Source: Methanosarcinales archaeon (GTDB lineage: Archaea; Halobacteriota; Methanosarcinia; DSM-18856; Methermicoccaceae). Taken from it: DNA of 8,797 bases. The stretch spans positions 1 to 8,797 of the forward strand of contig QMVI01000036.1 in assembly GCA_003661015.1 (NCBI GenBank), read 5' to 3'. Made by a program: the position numbers and the translations under genes. The notes under the pieces were generated by a model that worked only from the letters and a program-made list of their open reading frames with translations, was not told the origin of the DNA and made no database searches. Below, piece after piece: positions 5,705 through 8,797 of the stretch (positions are counted from its first letter, which is position 1; every line of letters begins with the position of its first letter).

Positions 5705-6595
5705 ATGGACAGGTGGAAGAGGGTGAGGAGGATATTGCTTGTAGTCCTTGCCCTGAATCTCTTGGTAGCATTGCTGAAGGGCGTGTATGGTTACATCACG
5801 GGTTCTGTGAGTATGATGGCAGATGGTCTTCATTCACTCTTCGATGCATTTTCAACAGTTGTTGCACTGATAGGTGTGCTGATAGCTTCAAAACCTCCAG
5901 ACCCCTCCCACCCATATGGACACGGGAAATTTGAGACACTGGGTGCAATGGGGATAGGCATACTTCTACTCCTCGCAAGCTTCGAGATATTCTACATGTC
6001 TGTTGAGAGAATGTTGGGTACGCATCATGTAGTTGTGAGTGGTATGAGCTTTGGTGTGATGGTGTTTTCGATGGGTGTGAACCTTGGTGTCAGTATGGTT
6101 GAAGAAAAGGCTGGCAAGGAGTACTCGAGCGATGCTCTGCTTGCTGACGCAAAACACACAAGGGCAGATTTCCTCGTATCTCTGAGTGTGATAGTGAGTT
6201 TGATGGCTGCAAAGTTTGGACATCCGATTTTGGACCTGATATTCGGAATGGGCATTGCAGTACTCGTTGCTGTTTCTGCAATCCGAACACTCATTCATTC
6301 ATCTGAAACGCTTTGTGATAGAGAGAGGATAAACCCTGAGGATGTGAGAAGAATCACACTGTCAGTTGATGGTGTGAAGGAATGTTCAAACATACGTTCA
6401 AGGGGGAGGAGAGATGAGGTTTATATGGACATGTGTGTTGGGGTAGATGGTTCGATGTCAGTGGAAGAGGCACATAAAGTTGCCCAGAGGGTTGAGGACA
6501 AAATCAAGAAAAAGTTCAGGGAAGTTGCTGATGTGGTTGTCCATATAAAACCAGTCTCCTCTGAAAAAGGAGCCGATGATGAGAACCAGAGCTGA
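5705..6595 (+). CDS. Cation diffusion facilitator (CDF) family metal exporter
   Basis: A 296-residue protein with six predicted membrane segments (about 9-30, 37-60, 78-98, 112-131, 154-170 and 174-196) and a soluble C-terminal domain (about 205-285, VDGVKECSNI to VVVHIKP) that forms the metal-regulated dimer in this family. The metal site residues are visible: D40, H43 and D47 in MADGLHSLFDA of helix 2, and H151 and D155 in DAKHTRADF of helix 5. HPYGHGKFE (69-77) in the first cytoplasmic loop is typical. CDF proteins exchange Zn, Fe, Mn or Co for protons. The HxxxD pairs in helices 2 and 5 favour Zn/Fe-type transport, but the metal cannot be decided. The start is ATG 5705 with an AT-rich promoter region shared with the divergent radical SAM gene. 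The stop is TGA. Confidence 0.92.
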   Translation: MDRWKRVRRILLVVLALNLLVALLKGVYGYITGSVSMMADGLHSLFDAFSTVVALIGVLIASKPPDPSHPYGHGKFETLGAMGIGILLLLASFEIFYMSVERMLGTHHVVVSGMSFGVMVFSMGVNLGVSMVEEKAGKEYSSDALLADAKHTRADFLVSLSVIVSLMAAKFGHPILDLIFGMGIAVLVAVSAIRTLIHSSETLCDRERINPEDVRRITLSVDGVKECSNIRSRGRRDEVYMDMCVGVDGSMSVEEAHKVAQRVEDKIKKKFREVADVVVHIKPVSSEKGADDENQS

Positions 6596-6610
6596 TATAT
6601 ATGATGAGCC

Positions 6611-6859
6611 TTATGAGTTCTGAGGCTCCTTCCTTCTCTTATCAACATTTCTCGCATTCTTCTTTACTTCGCCTTTTCTTTCGACCATTTTCTCAAGCTT
6701 TGCCCTCCATAACTCTTCATCGGCTGTGTAAGGACATTTCAAATAATGCTCGATTGCTTTCGCAATTGCATCTTTTGTACTACTCTCTCCAGTTTTCTCC
6801 TTCAGAGCAAGAAGGTCTTCGATTGTTATAACTGTCTGGGCATGTACTATCTTTACCAT
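6611..6859 (-). CDS. Small DUF5371-like protein
   Basis: An 82-residue protein beginning MVKIVHAQTVITIEDLLALK. The segments KTGESSTKDAIAKAIEHYL (29-47 or so) and CPYTADEELW are characteristic of a small conserved family in methanogens and relatives that I believe is annotated as DUF5371; this rests on memory, not a search. The N-terminal strand followed by two helices resembles a ribbon-helix-helix arrangement, so DNA binding is possible but unproven. The C-terminus is strongly basic (VERKGEVKKNARNVDKRRK). The frame is open to GTG 6883, but that would add a run of isoleucines from an ATG/ATC microrepeat, and the TATA box predicts transcription start near 6865. ATG 6859 is therefore chosen. 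It converges with the CDF gene, 15 bases away. The stop is TAA. Confidence 0.72.
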   Translation of the reverse strand: MVKIVHAQTVITIEDLLALKEKTGESSTKDAIAKAIEHYLKCPYTADEELWRAKLEKMVERKGEVKKNARNVDKRRKEPQNS

Positions 6860-6887
6860 GATAATGATGATGATGTTAAACACTTAA

Positions 6888-6895
6888 AATTATAT
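6888..6895 (-). promoter_or_regulatory. TATA box of the DUF5371-like gene
   Basis: TATAATTT on the minus strand is centred about 32 bases from ATG 6859, predicting a leader of about six bases. It excludes the upstream GTG 6883 as start. The box lies just 3' of the UPF0201 gene, so this gene has its own promoter. Confidence 0.5.
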
Positions 6896-6901
6896 CGAAA
6901 T

Positions 6902-7315
6902 TTATGTGGGCATCTCTCTCTCGTACAAAGGCGCGCCCTTTTCTGTTGGTGGGGCAAGCCAGTCTATAATTTTTTCTATATCACCATCGATTTCCACATC
7001 TATGCTCCCATATATTTCATTCTCAAGTCCAAAGCTCACTTTTCCTGCAAATGCTGCCTGTTTGTTCAGTGAGAAAATCAGTTTGTTCCCTCTCACAGAT
7101 TTGAACAAAACTGTGCGTGCAGTTTCAAGAATCCTCTGTTGTCTGAGTAGTTGATGTAGCTTCTTCAAGGCAGATATCTCGCATCTCCATTCCAGCAAGT
7201 AATACAGGTTAGACGTGATTGAAGGTGCTTTTTTGAGGATGAAAATATTCTCAACTGCCTGAACTACCTTCTCAATTTCTTCGGTTGGATAGACCTTTGC
7301 TCTTATCACTATCAT
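6902..7315 (-). CDS. UPF0201 (DUF54) family archaeal protein
   Basis: The protein of about 137 residues starts MIVIRAKVYPTEEIEKVVQA and includes LLRQQRILETARTVL and GNKLIFSLNKQAAFAGKVSF, the conserved blocks I recognise from the archaeal UPF0201/DUF54 family. These proteins are small, widespread in archaea and have an RNA-binding-like alpha/beta fold. Their function is not established; a role in RNA metabolism has been guessed from structure. Two methionines are possible starts (7321 and 7315). A TATA box at 7336-7345 is centred about 26 bases from 7315, which favours the second as a leaderless start. It lies between the glutaredoxin-like and DUF5371-like genes on the same strand, each with its own promoter. 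The stop is TAA. Confidence 0.8.
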   Translation of the reverse strand: MIVIRAKVYPTEEIEKVVQAVENIFILKKAPSITSNLYYLLEWRCEISALKKLHQLLRQQRILETARTVLFKSVRGNKLIFSLNKQAAFAGKVSFGLENEIYGSIDVEIDGDIEKIIDWLAPPTEKGAPLYEREMPT

Positions 7316-7335
7316 AGACATAATGTGATTGTAAA

Positions 7336-7345
7336 TTTATATATA
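7336..7345 (-). promoter_or_regulatory. TATA box of the UPF0201 gene
   Basis: On the minus strand TATATATAAA is centred at about 7341, predicting transcription start at about 7315, where the second candidate ATG of the UPF0201 gene lies. The mRNA would be leaderless. Confidence 0.6.
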
Positions 7346-7374
7346 GTCAATTAACTGCATTCTTAACATCATGT

Positions 7375-7623
7375 TTAATCCTTCAAAAGTTCTCTCAATT
7401 CCACCTCATCGAATCCCACCACCCATTTGTCTCCTTTCACAACTACCGGAACCGCACGCATCCCTGTAAGGCGATGTATCTTTTCTATGGCTTCTTCTTT
7501 CGCTTCTTCATCCAGCTTGTCAATCCATACAACATCGAAGTCTGCTTTGTTTCGTTCGAGAAATTCTTTTGTTCTTTTGCAATGCGGACATTTTGTTGTA
7601 CCATACACCACGATTTTGCTCAT
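7375..7623 (-). CDS. Glutaredoxin-like (NrdH/thioredoxin-fold) protein
   Basis: An 82-residue protein starting MSKIVVYGTTKCPHCKRTKE. The first beta strand is followed directly by a CPHC active-site dithiol (Cys12, Cys15). The cis-proline loop is MRAVPVVV (Pro59), and GFDEVELRELL closes the fold, the layout of glutaredoxins and NrdH redoxins. It would act as a cytoplasmic dithiol-disulfide reductant, with a partner that cannot be named from sequence; no reductase or ribonucleotide reductase gene is adjacent. The frame is open to ATG 7635, but a TATA-like box at 7643-7652 is centred about 25-26 bases from ATG 7623, which favours the shorter, leaderless form. The stop is TAA. It is divergent from the tRNA/mfnF unit. 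Confidence 0.88.
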   Translation of the reverse strand: MSKIVVYGTTKCPHCKRTKEFLERNKADFDVVWIDKLDEEAKEEAIEKIHRLTGMRAVPVVVKGDKWVVGFDEVELRELLKD

Positions 7624-7642
7624 GCTAATAATCATAACATCT

Positions 7643-7652
7643 AAATAAAAAG
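7643..7652. promoter_or_regulatory. A/T-rich promoter element between the glutaredoxin gene (-) and tRNA(CAU) (+)
   Basis: On minus it reads CTTTTTATTT and lies about 26 bases from the glutaredoxin ATG 7623. On plus, AAATAAAAAG lies about 32 bases before the mature tRNA 5' end, consistent with a short 5' precursor. One A/T box may serve both directions, or the two use overlapping boxes. Confidence 0.35.
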
Positions 7653-7679
7653 TAATGTAGATGTATAGGTAGATATGGG

Positions 7680-7754
7680 GGGCCCGTAGCTTAGTCAGGT
7701 TAGAGCGCCCGGCTCATAACCGGGTGGTCGCCGGTTCAAATCCGGCCGGGCCCA
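7680..7754 (+). tRNA. tRNA with CAU anticodon (tRNA-Ile2 or elongator tRNA-Met)
   Basis: A complete cloverleaf: acceptor GGGCCCG (7680-7686) with CGGGCCC (7747-7753), and discriminator A754 in window position 7754. The anticodon stem CCCGG/CCGGG holds the loop CTCATAA with CAT at 7715-7717. The T arm is GCCGG-TTCAAAT-CCGGC (7730-7746). There is no intron and no encoded CCA. The first pair is G:C and the anticodon stem lacks the three consecutive G:C pairs in the initiator orientation, so it is not the initiator tRNA. The GGGCCCG acceptor resembles isoleucine tRNAs, which hints at the AUA-reading tRNA-Ile2 (needs agmatidine at C34), but elongator tRNA-Met is possible. Confidence 0.9.
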
Positions 7755-7755
7755 T

Positions 7756-8715
7756 ATGGAGTCTCTTGGTCTCGATATAGGCGGTGCCAATACAAAATAC
7801 GCAACGAACACCGGTAAATTCGGAGTTATATATCACCCTTTGTGGAAGGGAGATGTTTTTGATGTTCTGGTTAGAATATCAGAGGAGCAACCTCATGAGA
7901 AAGTTGGGGTTGTGATGACGGGTGAGCTTGCTGATGCTTTTCGGTCAAGAAGTGAAGGCGTTCTCCACATTGCAAAAGTATGTATGGAAATTTTTGATGA
8001 TGTTCTTTTTCTATCTGTCGATGGCTCTCTTCATTGCTTTGGGGATTTGATCAAAGAACCACTCAAATTTGCAGCATCAAACTGGGTGGCATCCGCAATC
8101 TTTGTTGGGCATCACTATCAAGACTGCATATTTGCAGACATGGGAAGCACGACCACAGACATCATCCCCATTGTGGGTGGAGTTCCTGTTGCTGGCAAGA
8201 CCGATTTGGAGAGGTTGATGAACAGAGAGCTTGTATATACAGGGTTTCTGAGGACGAATGTCGCAACGATAGTATCGGCTGTTGAGATAAATGGAAAAAA
8301 GATTCCTTTGTCGAAGGAGTACTTTGCAACCACAGGAGATGTTTATTCTTTGCTTGGTCTTACTGGGGATATCGATTATCCTTGGGAGACAGCAGATGGC
8401 AGAGGAAAGGACATCATGTCTTGTGCAAAGAGACTTGCAAGAGTCGTGTGTTCTGATCTTAATGAGATTTCACTCGAAGATGTTGTCGAAATTGCACATC
8501 AGATTAGAGACGCACAGATTAGCGAGATTTCTGAGGCAATGCGTGTAAAGGCGGACGAGTGGGGAGTTTGTAAGGTGGTGGGGGCTGGTGTGGGAGAGGA
8601 GATTTTAAAGGATGCTTCTGCAATGGCAGGGCTGTCGTTTGTCTCGGTCTCTGCAAAGTATGGTGCACTCTCAAGTGTTTTTCCAAGCTATGCACTTTCG
8701 TTGATGGTCGATTGA
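7756..8715 (+). CDS. mfnF: Methanofuran biosynthesis protein MfnF-like (H4MPT-linked C1 pathway ATPase-fold protein)
   Basis: A 319-residue protein of the hydantoinase/oxoprolinase-like ASKHA fold. It begins MESLGLDIGGANTKYA with the phosphate-1 loop (D7-IGGANTK), has FADMGSTTTDIIPIVGG (126-142, phosphate-2 loop) and VVGAGVGEEIL (274-284, adenosine-side glycine motif). Length and motif order match MfnF, which couples the aminomethyl-furan phosphate unit to the tyramine-glutamate part of methanofuran, the first C1 carrier of methanogenesis and of reverse or oxidative C1 pathways. The ATG lies one base after the discriminator base of tRNA(CAU), so no room exists for a promoter or Shine-Dalgarno of its own. 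The start cannot move far downstream without losing the phosphate loop. The mRNA must come from the tRNA promoter or a site within the tRNA. The stop is TGA. Confidence 0.85.
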   Translation: MESLGLDIGGANTKYATNTGKFGVIYHPLWKGDVFDVLVRISEEQPHEKVGVVMTGELADAFRSRSEGVLHIAKVCMEIFDDVLFLSVDGSLHCFGDLIKEPLKFAASNWVASAIFVGHHYQDCIFADMGSTTTDIIPIVGGVPVAGKTDLERLMNRELVYTGFLRTNVATIVSAVEINGKKIPLSKEYFATTGDVYSLLGLTGDIDYPWETADGRGKDIMSCAKRLARVVCSDLNEISLEDVVEIAHQIRDAQISEISEAMRVKADEWGVCKVVGAGVGEEILKDASAMAGLSFVSVSAKYGALSSVFPSYALSLMVD

Positions 8716-8726
8716 ATTTCGGAACT

Positions 8727-8734
8727 TTTATATA
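8727..8734 (+). promoter_or_regulatory. TATA box upstream of the last, partial gene
   Basis: TTTATATA is centred at about 8730.5; adding the usual 26-27 bases lands on ATG 8757, predicting a leaderless mRNA for the gene that starts there. Confidence 0.55.
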
Positions 8735-8756
8735 CATATGGAAGGGTGGTTATCCC

Positions 8757-8797
8757 ATGCATTCTGAAGGTCTTCAGAGTTCAGAGCGTCTGCAGGA
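8757..8797 (+). CDS. Start of an unidentified gene (cut by window edge)
   Basis: ATG 8757 opens 13 codons (MHSEGLQSSERLQ) that run off the window. The evidence for a gene is the well-placed TATA box and the absence of a stop, plus the 41-base gap after mfnF. The sequence is too short to assign a family. Another ATG at 8738 stops after nine codons and is not used. Confidence 0.4.
   Translation, partial: MHSEGLQSSERLQ

Noticed and set aside
6860..6883. Extended start of the DUF5371-like protein at GTG 6883
   Set aside because: It adds an isoleucine run from a trinucleotide microrepeat and would lie upstream of the transcription start predicted from the TATA box.
1..8797. CRISPR array, insertion sequence or rRNA
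   Set aside because: No regularly spaced repeats, terminal inverted repeats with a transposase frame, or rRNA-like conserved sequence were seen.

Overview
The window comes from an archaeon, most likely a euryarchaeote that makes methanofuran (a methanogen, a methane/alkane-oxidising relative or an Archaeoglobus-like lineage). The signs are a nascent polypeptide-associated complex (NAC) gene, a UPF0201 gene, a methanofuran biosynthesis gene (mfnF), archaeal tRNA genes without encoded CCA, and TATA boxes centred about 26-28 bases upstream of start codons, which predicts many leaderless mRNAs. The amber (TAG) codons described below would fit a lineage that uses pyrrolysine, but no pyl gene lies in the window, so the taxon is not fixed.

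Layout. 1-246 (-): start of homoserine dehydrogenase, cut by the window edge. 315-650 (+): NAC. 660-734 (+): tRNA-Glu(UUC). 825-1733 (+): a bile acid:sodium symporter-like membrane carrier. 1766-2776 (-): a cis-prenyltransferase (UppS type) with an odd C-terminal tail lying antisense to a small hydrophobic ORF (1750-1887, +). 2822-3538 (+): hisA, complete in length and motifs but with two in-frame TAG codons. 3631-4056 (+): an AT-rich gene for a putative PD-(D/E)XK nuclease-fold protein that ends at TAG and could continue to a TGA at 4165-4167. 4201-5652 (-): a cobalamin-binding radical SAM enzyme. 5705-6595 (+): a cation diffusion facilitator. 6611-7635 (-): three small genes (DUF5371-like, UPF0201, glutaredoxin-like). 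7680-7754 (+): tRNA with CAU anticodon. 7756-8715 (+): mfnF. 8757 onward (+): start of an unidentified gene.

The main point of interest is TAG. Reading hisA from its natural start gives a 238-residue protein of normal HisA length in one frame, broken only by two TAG codons, both at places where HisA proteins can carry lysine. The next gene also meets a TAG that, if read through, adds 33 coding-like codons. None of the other complete genes uses TAG as its stop: they use TGA (nac, uppS, hisA, radical SAM, CDF, mfnF) or TAA (SBF carrier, DUF5371-like, UPF0201, glutaredoxin). This pattern is what is expected if TAG is a sense codon, probably pyrrolysine, in housekeeping genes. A decaying hisA pseudogene is the main alternative.

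Most genes are single transcription units with their own promoter. There are no large operons, insertion sequences or CRISPR arrays. Divergent promoter regions lie at 247-314, 2777-2821, 5653-5704 and 7624-7679. The window is densely packed; no gene-free stretch exceeds about 100 bases.
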